From: Rickettsia typhi
Lineage (GTDB): Bacteria; Pseudomonadota; Alphaproteobacteria; Rickettsiales; Rickettsiaceae
Assembly (NCBI GenBank): GCA_945865485.1
Contig: CAMBEC010000010.1
Coordinates: 1-52,890, forward strand
Length of the DNA stretch: 52,890 bases
Direction: 5' to 3'
Every line of letters begins with the position of its first letter. The first letter of the stretch is position 1. The translations under genes and the position numbers were made by a program. The notes under the pieces were generated by a model. That model was not told the origin of the DNA. It saw only the letters and a program-made list of their open reading frames with translations, and did not search any database. Shown in pieces: positions 28,382-36,124 of this stretch.

Positions 28382-30307
28382 ATGCAAAAAGAAAAGAAGG
28401 AAAATAACACTAAAGAAGAGAAAGGCAAAAGTCTTGATAGCTTAGTGTCTACAGGTAAAAAGAAAGGATTTGTCACCTATGACGAACTAAATAAATCTAT
28501 TCCAGCAAGTAAGAAGCTTTCTGTAGATGAACTCGAGAATGCAATTTCAAAGTTCTCGGAAGCGGGAATTGACATTATTGAAGAAGATGACGAGGATATA
28601 AAACTCGATATCAACGTTAATGAAGAGCTCACTGTCTTCAATAGAATAGCAGATAGTGAAGAAGAGAGTGAGGAAGAGGATTTAGGATCCACAGATGATC
28701 CGGTTCGTTTATATTTAAGGGATATGGGCGGAGTTGAGTTGTTGTCCCGTGAAAATGAAATTGAAATTGCCAAGAGAATAGATGAAGGAAAGGAGTTGAT
28801 GCTAAACTCTTTGTGCGAAAGTCCATTAGCTATAAAACGTTTTATCAAATTGTTTGAAGACCTTGTAAACGAAAAAATGATGCTTAGGGATTTGATAGAT
28901 CTTGAAGCAAATATAGGTAATGATGATTCTCTGATAGTTGAGGATGAAGAGGCAGACGATGAAGATGAAGATAGTGGAACCGATAGTGCAAAAGCTGGTT
29001 TAGATGAAGAAGAGTCTTCTACTTTGTCAATTTCTGCGATGGAAACTGAGCTCCTTCCCTCAATTACTGATAAGATGGAAAGTATTGCAAAGCTATGCGA
29101 TGCAATATTAGTTGAAACTAAAAAGCATGTTTCTGAAAAGCTGAAACCTGATTCGCTTAAGAGTAATAAGAGTTATGGTAAGTTGCTAAGTTCATTGGTA
29201 AAGGAAGTTTCTTCTTTGCATTTTAATAATAAGCGTATTGAGGAAATTTTATCTGAAGTTTATGAGGTTAATAAGAATCTTGTAATTAGAGAAGTGAAAC
29301 TTTTGAAGCTTGCAGAGAAGTATAAAATTAGCCGTCAAATTTTCTTAAAAGAATTTAATGGTTCAGATTATGGTCAGGAATGGCTAAATAAAATTCAATC
29401 CAAAAAAGAAGTTGCTTGGAAGAATTTTTTAGCTCAGGAATTGGATACAGTTGGTAAAATAATTGAAGAGTTCAGGGCTGTAGAGCAAGAGATAGGTTTA
29501 TCTATTGGAGAATTTAAAAGGATAGTTGGGGCGATTCAGAAAGGTGATAGACAGGCATCACGAGCAAAGAAAGAGATGATAGAAGCTAATTTACGTTTAG
29601 TTATCTCAATTGCAAAAAAATATGCTAACAGAGGTCTGCAATTCCTTGATCTAATACAGGAAGGTAATATTGGCTTGATGAAAGCGGTAGATAAATTTGA
29701 GTACAGTAGAGGTTTTAAATTTTCTACTTATGCCACTTGGTGGATACGTCAGGCTATCACTAGGTCAATTGCTGATCAGGCTAGAACAATTCGTATTCCT
29801 GTTCATATGATTGAGACTATTAACAAAATTATCCGTACATCTAGGCAAATGCTTGGCGAGCTTGGGTATGAACCAACTCCGGCAGAAATTGCGGCAAGAC
29901 TTTCTATGCCTATTGATAGAGTTCGTAAAGTTATGAAAATTGCCAAAGAGCCGGTGAGTCTTGAAAACCCGGTGGGTGATGAGGATGGGAGTTTCCTTGG
30001 GGACTTTATCGAGGATAAAAATGCAATTTTACCAAGTGAAGCTGCTTTCCAATCAAATTTGCGTGAAACTACAACTAGGATTCTTTCGACTCTTACTCCA
30101 AGAGAAGAAAGGGTATTGCGCATGAGATTTGGCATAGGAGTTCATACTGATCATACACTAGAAGAAGTGGGTCAACAATTTAATGTGACTCGGGAGCGTA
30201 TACGTCAGATAGAAGCTAAGGCTTTGCGTAAATTAAAGCATCCGACAAGGTCGAAGAAAATGATCAGTTTCCTTAGTGGTTCAGGTAATCATAATTCTGG
30301 TGGGTAG
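28382..30307 (+). CDS. rpoD: RNA polymerase primary sigma factor RpoD
   Basis: This 641-residue housekeeping sigma factor carries region 1.1 near the N-terminus, region 1.2 ([20 protein letters not shown]), an acidic non-conserved insertion (residues about 180-210, rich in Glu and Asp), region 2 ([20 protein letters not shown], then [20 protein letters not shown]), region 3, and region 4 with [20 protein letters not shown]. All promoter-recognition parts look intact. It is cotranscribed with dnaG. Most AT-rich promoters in this window should depend on it. Confidence 0.97.
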   Translation: MQKEKKENNTKEEKGKSLDSLVSTGKKKGFVTYDELNKSIPASKKLSVDELENAISKFSEAGIDIIEEDDEDIKLDINVNEELTVFNRIADSEEESEEEDLGSTDDPVRLYLRDMGGVELLSRENEIEIAKRIDEGKELMLNSLCESPLAIKRFIKLFEDLVNEKMMLRDLIDLEANIGNDDSLIVEDEEADDEDEDSGTDSAKAGLDEEESSTLSISAMETELLPSITDKMESIAKLCDAILVETKKHVSEKLKPDSLKSNKSYGKLLSSLVKEVSSLHFNNKRIEEILSEVYEVNKNLVIREVKLLKLAEKYKISRQIFLKEFNGSDYGQEWLNKIQSKKEVAWKNFLAQELDTVGKIIEEFRAVEQEIGLSIGEFKRIVGAIQKGDRQASRAKKEMIEANLRLVISIAKKYANRGLQFLDLIQEGNIGLMKAVDKFEYSRGFKFSTYATWWIRQAITRSIADQARTIRIPVHMIETINKIIRTSRQMLGELGYEPTPAEIAARLSMPIDRVRKVMKIAKEPVSLENPVGDEDGSFLGDFIEDKNAILPSEAAFQSNLRETTTRILSTLTPREERVLRMRFGIGVHTDHTLEEVGQQFNVTRERIRQIEAKALRKLKHPTRSKKMISFLSGSGNHNSGG

Positions 30308-30571
30308 TAGTAATTGTACGTTGAATTAGGTGCATAAAACGTTACGGCTAGGAGTCGAGAACGGCGTGGCTAGAATAACAACTGTCATCCTGAACTTGAC
30401 TTTTTCTGTCTTATGAGATCCTGAATCAAGTTCAGGATAACTTTGTTACGTTGCCAAGCGTATTTCTCGCCATGACAAATTTTTTGCAAAAAACACTGCT
30501 GATGATTAACAATACTGCTTTTCCTCCTTGGGAGTGCACTTTTTTCACAATATACTTATTACAAAATAAAA
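30308..30571. other. Intergenic rpoD-truA with a palindromic element
   Basis: This 264-base gap separates the rpoD stop from truA. It contains a dispersed palindrome at 30384-30441 and otherwise AT-rich sequence. No gene or RNA is evident. The palindrome may end the dnaG-rpoD transcript. Confidence 0.5.
30384..30441. repeat. Rickettsia-palindromic-element-like repeat
   Basis: The arms GTCATCCTGAACTT and AAGTTCAGGATAAC are inverted copies with one mismatch in 14 bases. The core is ctttttctgtcttatgagat with an extra partial arm (gatcctgaatc). It is closely related to the copies at 4931-4996 and 35998-36069. Confidence 0.75.
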
Positions 30572-31321
30572 ATGGAAAACGCTTTATATAGATACAGGAT
30601 TACACTTGAGTATCTTGGAGCTGGTTATTGTGGTTGGCAAAGGCAAAAAGATGGTTTGTCGCTCCAACAAATTATTGAGGATGCTATTTACGCTTTTAGT
30701 AAAGAGAGAATATTGCTTAGTGTTGCTGGTCGAACTGATGCAGGGGTTAATGCCTATGGTCAGGTTGCTCATTTTGATCTTTCCAAGAACCTTGAGCCTA
30801 AGAGATTGATGCATTCAATTAATCATTTTTGTTTTGCTCATACTATTGGGGTGGTGGATGCCCAATTGGTCGGTCCAGAATTCAATGCACGATTTTCAGC
30901 AAAATCCAGGCATTACGTTTATAAAATATTAAATCGCAAACATGTAAATATAGTGAACAAGGGTTTAGTATGTTGGGTTAAAGATATTCTTGATATTGTG
31001 GCGATGCAGAGAGCTTCGAAATATCTTTTGGGTCGTCATGATTTTAGTTCATTCAGAGCAAGCGAATGTCAGGCGAAGTCACCAATGAAAACAGTTGATA
31101 AAATAGAAATTATAAAACATGAAGAGTTCATAGAGATACATATTTCAGCTCTATCGTTTTTACATCATATGGTAAGAAATATTGTAGGAAGTCTATTAAT
31201 GGTTGGTAAAGGGAATTGGTCGGAAGAAAAAATTAAAGAAATTTTAGAAGCAAAAGATAGAAGAGCTGCCGGGCCAACAGCACCAGCAGAAGGTTTATAT
31301 TTTTTGCGAGTAGATTATTAA
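30572..31321 (+). CDS. truA: tRNA pseudouridine synthase TruA
   Basis: This 249-residue enzyme makes pseudouridine at positions 38-40 of the tRNA anticodon arm. The catalytic aspartate lies in VAGRTDAGVNAYGQVAHFDL near residue 55. Other family blocks are YRYRITLEYLGAGYCGWQRQ at the N-terminus, YVYKILNR in the middle, and FLHHMVRNIVGSLLMVGKG near residue 200. Length and termini are normal. It stands between an RPE-containing gap and a non-coding stretch before prmC. Confidence 0.96.
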   Translation: MENALYRYRITLEYLGAGYCGWQRQKDGLSLQQIIEDAIYAFSKERILLSVAGRTDAGVNAYGQVAHFDLSKNLEPKRLMHSINHFCFAHTIGVVDAQLVGPEFNARFSAKSRHYVYKILNRKHVNIVNKGLVCWVKDILDIVAMQRASKYLLGRHDFSSFRASECQAKSPMKTVDKIEIIKHEEFIEIHISALSFLHHMVRNIVGSLLMVGKGNWSEEKIKEILEAKDRRAAGPTAPAEGLYFLRVDY

Positions 31322-31765
31322 TAATATGCGAGTTTAGTATAAGGATTTCTCCCAAATTTAGTATTTAGTGGCTACGTTGCAAAAACAGTAAACAGTAATT
31401 TAAGTTCTAAAAAATTAATTTAAACTAGAGCATTATTTAAATATTTTAGTTGTGCCTCTTCTAAGGACGTGCTACCCTAGGTTTACTTAATTCAAGAGAG
31501 CCTTGTAAGTAGGTTAATGACTTAATTTGAAACCTGAAGATAGAGTTATGTATCGTGAAAAAAGTAGGGCTGAGTAGAAAAGAGAAAAAAGCAGAGGGCT
31601 GGTATAAAATCAGGAACAGTAGATAATATTTCGAATACTACATTATCCTGAGATGGGACAAGAAGTTGTTATAGCTGGAAATGATAGTGGGCGTTATTTT
31701 GTAACCTGTAGCTTAGAGAATGCTTTATACTACAATACAATTTGCATTTATATAGTTTGTCTAAC
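31322..31765. other. 444-base non-coding stretch between truA and prmC
   Basis: No conserved gene, tRNA or known structured RNA was recognised. An open frame of 44 codons begins at ATG 31653 (MGQEVVIAGNDSGRYFVTCS) and runs into the prmC start region out of frame. It has no recognisable homology or clear ribosome binding site. A TATACT at 31726-31731 is a possible -10 for prmC. The rest is AT-rich and could be gene decay, which is common in Rickettsiales. Confidence 0.4.
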
Positions 31766-32605
31766 ATGGAAATTAAACAGGCCTTAATCCTAGCGGCAGG
31801 AAAATGCCAAAATAGTTCTACTCCTAATCTTGATGCTAGGGTCATACTTTGCAAGGTGTTGTCATTGTCATATGAGCAGCTTTTGGTTAGATATGATAAT
31901 GTACTATCTGCGCTAGAAGAGAAGGAGTTCTTGAGATTAGTAGATAGAAGGCTTTCGATGGAACCAATAGCATACATTATTGGCAAACAAGAGTTCTACG
32001 GTAGAGATTTCGTTGTTGATAAGAGTGTGCTAATACCTAGGCCAGAGACAGAGTTACTTGTTGATAGTATTATAGAGGATTATAATATTCATCATTTAGA
32101 TAAAAATATAAAAATCTTAGAGCTTGGCACAGGTAGTGGTGCAATATCAGTTAGTATAGCAAACGAAATACTGGGAGCTGAGATCTTTGCTGTAGATATA
32201 AGCTCAGAGGCTCTAAAAATTGCCAAGATTAACGCTTATAATCATAAGGTTAATGAGAAAATAAAATTCATCCAGAGTGATTGGTTTAGTAATGTTGGAG
32301 AAGGTAGGTACGATTACATTGTCAGTAATCCTCCTTATATAGATTATAATGAGAAATCTGTAGCTACAGGGACACGTCTTTTTGAACCTAAACTTGCTCT
32401 TTATGCAAACGATAATGGTTTGGCTGCTTATAAAACAATAATTAATTCTGCTTCGTCTTATTTAAAAGATGGAGGTAAGCTTCTTTTTGAAATAGGATAT
32501 AAACAACGTGATAAAGTTTTAGATATTTTAAGGGAATGTGGTTTTGCTGACATATTAACGAAAAAGGATCTTGCTGGTCATGATCGTGTTGTAATAGCCC
32601 AATAA
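31766..32605 (+). CDS. prmC: Peptide chain release factor N5-glutamine methyltransferase PrmC
   Basis: This protein of about 279 residues methylates the GGQ glutamine of release factors RF1 and RF2 using S-adenosylmethionine. The N-terminal helical domain is followed by PIAYIIGKQEFYGRDFVVDK, the cofactor site ILELGTGSGAISVSIA and the catalytic YIVSNPPYIDYNEKS (N-P-P-Y). In Rickettsia the homologue is fused to a tRNA methyltransferase; this one is a standalone protein. ATG 31766 is preferred over TTG 31742 because the family begins close to this Met. Confidence 0.95.
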   Translation: MEIKQALILAAGKCQNSSTPNLDARVILCKVLSLSYEQLLVRYDNVLSALEEKEFLRLVDRRLSMEPIAYIIGKQEFYGRDFVVDKSVLIPRPETELLVDSIIEDYNIHHLDKNIKILELGTGSGAISVSIANEILGAEIFAVDISSEALKIAKINAYNHKVNEKIKFIQSDWFSNVGEGRYDYIVSNPPYIDYNEKSVATGTRLFEPKLALYANDNGLAAYKTIINSASSYLKDGGKLLFEIGYKQRDKVLDILRECGFADILTKKDLAGHDRVVIAQ

Positions 32606-32643
32606 TGATATTTTCAGTTTAAATTGAGAATGAGTATTAAGGT

Positions 32644-32666
32644 ATTGTGTGTTAAAAATACACAAT
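32644..32666 (+). terminator. Candidate terminator of prmC
   Basis: ATTGTGT and ACACAAT pair in a 7-base stem with a 9-base loop, 38 bases after the prmC stop. TTT follows. The T-run is short, so termination may be partial. Confidence 0.45.
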
Positions 32667-32739
32667 TTTGTGAATGCTCTTGAAAATGTTACGAATTGAT
32701 AAGAAAAAACTGTATCTACAAATCCAATATTGATTTAAT

Positions 32740-32776
32740 ATTTGACACTGCACAAGGTCGGGTGGCTTTGTCAAAT
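32740..32776 (+). promoter_or_regulatory. Long-spaced inverted repeat upstream of the first BufA gene
   Basis: ATTTGACA at 32740-32747 and TGTCAAAT at 32769-32776 form an 8-base perfect inverted repeat 21 bases apart, ending 29 bases before the bufA ATG. The left arm contains TTGACA, the consensus -35, but no -10 sits at the right distance from it. The spacer (ctgcacaaggtcgggtggct) is more GC-rich than its surroundings. It may be a leader hairpin or a regulator site for the copper-related operon. Confidence 0.4.
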
Positions 32777-32805
32777 TAATTTATCGAAGAATAGTGGTAA
32801 AAAAC

Positions 32806-33027
32806 ATGATTAAATCAAGATTACTTGCTACAGCATTTGCAGTAGCTGCTCTTTCATTCACTAGTGCGCAAGCAACTGATGTTACAGAAGGAATGGAAAA
32901 ATGTAAAGTTGGTGCTAAACACACTGAAGTTATGGTTCCAAAAGGTGAGTGTGAGAAAGTGATGAAAGGCGACATGAGTGGTCTTTCTGATGAAGTTAAA
33001 GCTGAAGTTGAAGCTGCTTCAAAGTAA
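32806..33027 (+). CDS. BufA-like (DUF2282) secreted precursor, short two-cysteine form
   Basis: This 73-residue protein has a clear signal peptide ([22 protein letters not shown], cleavage likely after residue 23). The mature part begins TDVTEGMEKCK and later has MVPKGECEKVMKGDMSG, matching the ends of the bufferin precursor downstream. Only the two outer cysteines remain (33 and 49); the roughly 29 residues with the two central cysteines are missing. The first 100 bases are nearly identical to the second precursor gene, so this is a recent duplicate or is kept similar by conversion. ATG 32806 is chosen by alignment to the paralogue; a GTG at 32794 is less likely. It may be a decoy, chaperone-like or alternative product. 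Confidence 0.8.
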   Translation: MIKSRLLATAFAVAALSFTSAQATDVTEGMEKCKVGAKHTEVMVPKGECEKVMKGDMSGLSDEVKAEVEAASK

Positions 33028-33057
33028 TTCTATTTAGAATTTAATAGAGTTATATTA

Positions 33058-33094
33058 CAACACCAATTCTCATTATAAATGATAGTTGGTGTTG
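33058..33094 (+). terminator. Long hairpin between the two BufA genes
   Basis: CAACACCAA and TTGGTGTTG form a perfect 9-base stem. A second stem, TCATT with AATGA, lies inside it, giving a nearly continuous hairpin. It begins 31 bases after the short precursor's stop. Only ATTTAT follows, so it may stabilise the upstream mRNA or contribute to termination together with the next hairpin. Confidence 0.5.
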
Positions 33095-33102
33095 ATTTAT
33101 AG

Positions 33103-33143
33103 ACCCGGAATTTTTGTGTAAACTAAGTTCCGGGTTAATTTTT
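33103..33143 (+). terminator. Rho-independent terminator or attenuator before the second BufA gene
   Basis: ACCCGGAA and TTCCGGGT form a perfect 8-base GC-rich stem followed by TAATTTTT. The T-run ends only 33 bases before the ATG at 33176, leaving too little room for a separate full promoter after it. Expression of the second precursor therefore seems to need read-through, or a promoter overlapping the hairpins. Confidence 0.6.
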
Positions 33144-33175
33144 AACTAGTTCATCAAAAAACAAGGGTAAAAGTT

Positions 33176-33490
33176 ATGGATAAATCAAAATTACTTGCTA
33201 CAGCATTTGCAGTAGCTGCTCTTTCATTCACTAGTGCGCAAGCAGCTGATGCTCCAGAAGGAATGGAAAAATGTAAAGCTGTTGATTCTGAAGGAAAAAG
33301 CATAATTCTAGAGCATCAATCTGATTGTGCTAGTAAATCAGGCTCATGTGCTGGTCACAATAAAGCTGGCGATCCAGAAGCTTGGATTATGGTTCCAAAA
33401 GGTGAATGTGATAAAATCAACAAAGGCGACATGAGTGGCATTTCTGATGAAATTAAAGCTAAACTTGTGATTGAGGACGCTGCTGAATAA
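33176..33490 (+). CDS. bufA: BufA-type bufferin precursor (DUF2282)
   Basis: This 104-residue precursor carries a signal peptide (cleavage after SAQA, residue 23) and a mature core with cysteines at 33, 51, 58 and 78. The pattern EGMEKC ... SDC ... SCAGHNKAG ... WIMVPKGEC matches the DUF2282 consensus (EKCxGV ... NDC ... CAG ... W ... VPKGxC). In characterised bufferins some core cysteines become thiooxazoles by the action of an MNIO enzyme with its partner, giving an exported copper-binding peptide. A GGGTAAAAG sequence precedes the ATG. The MNIO and DUF2063 genes follow on the same strand after a structured 351-base leader. Confidence 0.88.
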   Translation: MDKSKLLATAFAVAALSFTSAQAADAPEGMEKCKAVDSEGKSIILEHQSDCASKSGSCAGHNKAGDPEAWIMVPKGECDKINKGDMSGISDEIKAKLVIEDAAE

Positions 33491-33841
33491 TACAAAAGAG
33501 TTTTGGCAAGGGATTTAGGAAGTGTAGGTCGCTTAGATTTGATAGCTTCTTTTTTACCTTGCCCAAGGGATAACGCTAAGTAACCATAAACTATGGATAA
33601 GGAATAGAGCCGTATTTTATACCTGGAGAATGTGCTACATGCACCGTCTTCCTGAATCAAGTCAGGCTCCATTTTTTTATTGCGCGTTCTGTTCATAACT
33701 ACGGTATTTAATCACCTAATTCAATGCTGCTTACTACTTCTATCTCTTACCTATAGTTCAGGTTAGGTAGCCCTAAAATTTGAGTATCTAAGCCATCCTT
33801 TTTGTAGTCAATCAAAGTTAGCAGAATTCAAGCCAAGACAT
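33491..33841 (+). other. Structured 351-base leader between bufA and bufB
   Basis: There is no gene on either strand that I can support. GGCAAGG at 33505-33511 can pair with CCTTGCC at 33557-33563. A branched terminator-like structure follows at 33624-33678, then about 160 bases of unstructured AT-rich sequence up to the bufB ATG. A weak TTGAGT/TGTAGT pair at 33780-33808 might be a promoter for bufB. The layout suggests the precursor genes are made in excess over the enzymes. Confidence 0.5.
33624..33678 (+). terminator. Branched terminator-like structure, part of it a decayed palindromic repeat
   Basis: TGGAG (33624-33628) pairs with CTCCA (33667-33671). It encloses two small stems, GTGC/GCAC (33632-33644) and CCTGA/TCAGG (33651-33666), and is followed by seven Ts (33672-33678). 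The CCTGAATCAAGTCAGG part resembles half of the dispersed palindromes in this window. It probably ends most bufA transcripts. Confidence 0.55.
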
Positions 33842-34744
33842 ATGCCAATAAATAGACCTCATTCAAAGCCAATATATTCGATAACAGAGTTTGATAAAGA
33901 GCCTAATCCAGTTGGAATTGGGCTTAGGTATCCTCATTTAGTGCAATTTTCTGAGCAGCAATCTGACCAAATAGGTTGGGTGGAAGTACATAGCGAAAAT
34001 TTCTATTCACTAGGCGGTCCTGATTTTGAGTATTTATATAAAATAAGAGAGCGCTATCCAGTAAGTTTGCATGGAATTGGTATGTCTCTTGGTTCAGTAA
34101 ATGGACTTGATGATGGGCATATAGCATTAGTCAAGGGGCTAATAGATATAATAGACCCTTTCCTTATCTCTGATCATTTATCATGGAATACCGTTTCTAA
34201 TAAATTTTTACCTGATTTATTGCCAACACCTTTTAACAAGGAGTCCCTTGATATTTTTGCGGATAACATTTCCTTTGTTCAAGATAAATTACAAAGAAAA
34301 ATATTGCTTGAGAATCCATCAACCTATTTTGAATATATAAATTCAACGTATTCAGAGCCAGAGTTTTTAAATACATTGATGCAAAAAACTGGTGCTGGGA
34401 TTTTACTAGATGTCAATAATGTTTATATTTCTGGCTTAAACAATGGTTGGTCACCAAGAGATTATATTGATGCAATTAATCCATCTTTTGTTGGAGAAAT
34501 GCATGTTTCAGGTCATTCTCAGAAAAAAATACTAGATAATGAGTCACTCTACATTGATTCGCATGACAATTTGGTATGTGATGAAGTTTGGCAGTTATTT
34601 GAATTCGCGTTAAAGAAATTTGGAATATTGCCAACTATGGTAGAGTGGGACATTAATATTCCAGCACTCGAGGTGTTATTAGATGAAGCTGCAAAGATTG
34701 ATTATTATATGACCCAAGCCCAAGAGAAAAAGACATATGCCTAG
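33842..34744 (+). CDS. bufB: Multinuclear non-heme iron oxygenase BufB (MNIO, DUF692)
   Basis: This 300-residue TIM-barrel enzyme has all the DUF692 landmarks in order: GIGLRYPH (residues 25-32), EVHSENF (48-54), SLHGIGMSLGS (75-85), SDHLSW (110-115), LLPTPFN, LLENPSTYFEY (about 155), GAGILLDVNNVYISG (about 185), EMHVSGHS (about 219) and PTMVEWDINIPALEVLL (about 265). The His, Asp and Glu residues in these blocks bind two or three irons. In bufferin systems the enzyme, helped by BufC, oxidises cysteines of the BufA core. Its end overlaps the bufC ATG by 8 bases. Confidence 0.93.
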   Translation: MPINRPHSKPIYSITEFDKEPNPVGIGLRYPHLVQFSEQQSDQIGWVEVHSENFYSLGGPDFEYLYKIRERYPVSLHGIGMSLGSVNGLDDGHIALVKGLIDIIDPFLISDHLSWNTVSNKFLPDLLPTPFNKESLDIFADNISFVQDKLQRKILLENPSTYFEYINSTYSEPEFLNTLMQKTGAGILLDVNNVYISGLNNGWSPRDYIDAINPSFVGEMHVSGHSQKKILDNESLYIDSHDNLVCDEVWQLFEFALKKFGILPTMVEWDINIPALEVLLDEAAKIDYYMTQAQEKKTYA

Positions 34745-35507
34745 TTTAGAAATGATACAAGAAAGCTTGCTTAAATCAATTTTTGATGGCAAGGGGACGC
34801 TTGATTTTATCAAAGCAAACGGCTCTATTACAGCTAAGCAGCGGCTTGGTGTGCACCAGGATACTATATTCGAAAATTTTGTAACTGCTTTGGAAATAAC
34901 TTATCCTGGCGTTTGGCGGCTTATTGGATCTGATTGTGCGCGTGGCGTGGCATTAGCTTATGGGCATGAATTTGCAAACCTAACTGATAGAGCAAATATT
35001 AGTGGTTTTGGTAAAAGTTTTCCAGATTTTCTAGAGAAATTTCCATCGATAAAACACCTAGATTACTTGCCGGATTATGCAAGGATTGAATGGTTAAGAT
35101 CAAGGAGTTATGAAGCTATAAATCAGAAAGCTATTAGTACCGAGAAGTTTAATGAATTTATGAGTAGTGATCCGGAAGCTGTGATATTCGAATTTAACCG
35201 CTCAATATTTTTTCTGAGATCAAGTTGGGCACTTGCTAAAATACAGTGCTTGCTAGATGAACCAGATAGTGAAAAAATTGATATAAGCCATAAAGAATGT
35301 TTTGTTCTTATATGCAGGGTTCATGGTAGAATAGAGACTTTGTTTCTTGAAAAGGAGCAGTGGCTGGTATTGTTTGCGCTTAAAAATGGAATAACCTTAG
35401 GGCAAGCACTTGAACAAATCAGTGTTAGCGATGATATAGAGACAAAAATTTCCACGATAATTAGGTTGTTATTTGTAAAAGAGATGATTGTAAAATTAAC
35501 CTTATGA
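34737..35507 (+). CDS. bufC: BufC, DUF2063 partner of the MNIO enzyme
   Basis: This 256-residue protein has the N-terminal DUF2063 domain: AKQRLGVHQDTIFENFVTAL, then TYPGVWRLIGSD, FGKSFPDFLEKFPSIKHLDY and LPDYARIEWLRSRSYEA (residues 30-125). A roughly 130-residue C-terminal domain seen in the family follows. The partner recruits the precursor to the MNIO enzyme. The gene overlaps bufB by 8 bases and its own end overlaps the DoxX gene by 4 bases (ATGA), so the three are translationally coupled. Confidence 0.9.
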   Translation: MPSLEMIQESLLKSIFDGKGTLDFIKANGSITAKQRLGVHQDTIFENFVTALEITYPGVWRLIGSDCARGVALAYGHEFANLTDRANISGFGKSFPDFLEKFPSIKHLDYLPDYARIEWLRSRSYEAINQKAISTEKFNEFMSSDPEAVIFEFNRSIFFLRSSWALAKIQCLLDEPDSEKIDISHKECFVLICRVHGRIETLFLEKEQWLVLFALKNGITLGQALEQISVSDDIETKISTIIRLLFVKEMIVKLTL

Positions 35508-35980
35508 TACAGTTGATTAATAAAATACAAGATAGCTTAATTGGAAGATGTTATATTGCTGCAATTAGGTTCTCAGATAAATACTTATTCTCACTTCTTG
35601 TATTGTTTATAAGAGTATGGATGGCCAGAATTTTTTGGTACTCAGGTCTTACAAAAATAAGTAGTTGGCAAACAACTATTTATTTATTTCAATATGAATA
35701 TAAAGTACCGATTATTCCCGTTGAGGTTGCTGCATTACTATCAACAGCAACTGAACTTACGATGCCATTCTTCTTAGTCCTGGGCTTTATGACAAGGCTT
35801 GCAGCTGTTCCTTTGATTTGTATGACAGCTGTTATTCAATTTACATATCTTGATTTGGTTGAGCATTTATATTGGGCAATTTTGCTTGCGACAATAGTTT
35901 TCTACGGTCCTGGCAGATATTCTATAGATGGCTTGATTCGTTGCAGAAAGAGAAAAATAGTTGATTCAAAGTGTGTATAG
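35504..35980 (+). CDS. DoxX-family membrane protein of the bufferin operon
   Basis: This 158-residue protein has four predicted membrane helices and the DoxX pattern: VLFIRVWMARIFWYSGLTKI at helix 1, VAALLSTATELTMPFFLVLG at helix 2, MTRLAAVPLICMTAVIQFTY, and a last helix in WAILLATIVFYGPGRYSID. DoxX-like proteins are regular members of bufferin and related MNIO operons, where their exact role is unsettled; redox or electron delivery has been proposed. It is coupled to bufC by an ATGA overlap and is the last gene of the operon. Confidence 0.88.
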   Translation: MIQLINKIQDSLIGRCYIAAIRFSDKYLFSLLVLFIRVWMARIFWYSGLTKISSWQTTIYLFQYEYKVPIIPVEVAALLSTATELTMPFFLVLGFMTRLAAVPLICMTAVIQFTYLDLVEHLYWAILLATIVFYGPGRYSIDGLIRCRKRKIVDSKCV

Positions 35981-35997
35981 GGTCACCTTAAACTTAT

Positions 35998-36069
35998 ACT
36001 GTCATCCTGAACTTGATTCAGGATCTCAGGTAACAGAAGTAGATCCCGGATCAAGCCCGGGATGACAGT
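35998..36069. repeat. Rickettsia-palindromic-element-like repeat
   Basis: ACTGTCATCC and GGATGACAGT are perfect 10-base inverted ends. Inside are a second palindrome (CCTGAACTTGATTCAGG) and a GC-rich arm (TCCCGGATCAAGCCCGGGA). It lies just after the DoxX stop and may terminate the bufferin operon. Confidence 0.8.
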
Positions 36070-36080
36070 GTTTTACCCTT

Positions 36081-36124
36081 GATGACAGTAACTGTTCACG
36101 TTTCCTGGTTCAATCCAGAATAAC
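36081..36124. repeat. Partial palindromic element next to the flagellin-like gene
   Basis: GATGACAGTAACTGTTC and the following CCTGGTTCAATCCAGAATAAC resemble a decayed copy of the same repeat family. It ends exactly at the stop codon of the flagellin-like gene on the minus strand. It may serve as that gene's terminator. Confidence 0.5.

Noticed and set aside
31653..31787. Open frame of 44 codons (MGQEVVIAGNDSG...) before prmC
   Set aside because: It has no ribosome binding site, no recognisable homology, and overlaps the prmC start in another frame. I leave it as part of a non-coding stretch.
33842..34744. DUF692 protein as a sugar isomerase or endonuclease IV
   Set aside because: The TIM-barrel resemblance is superficial. 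The ordered MNIO motifs and the DUF2282/DUF2063/DoxX neighbours fix it as BufB-like.
36001..36069. Palindromic repeat as a small structured RNA or tRNA remnant
   Set aside because: It lacks tRNA arms, and related copies at other gene ends show it is a dispersed repeat.
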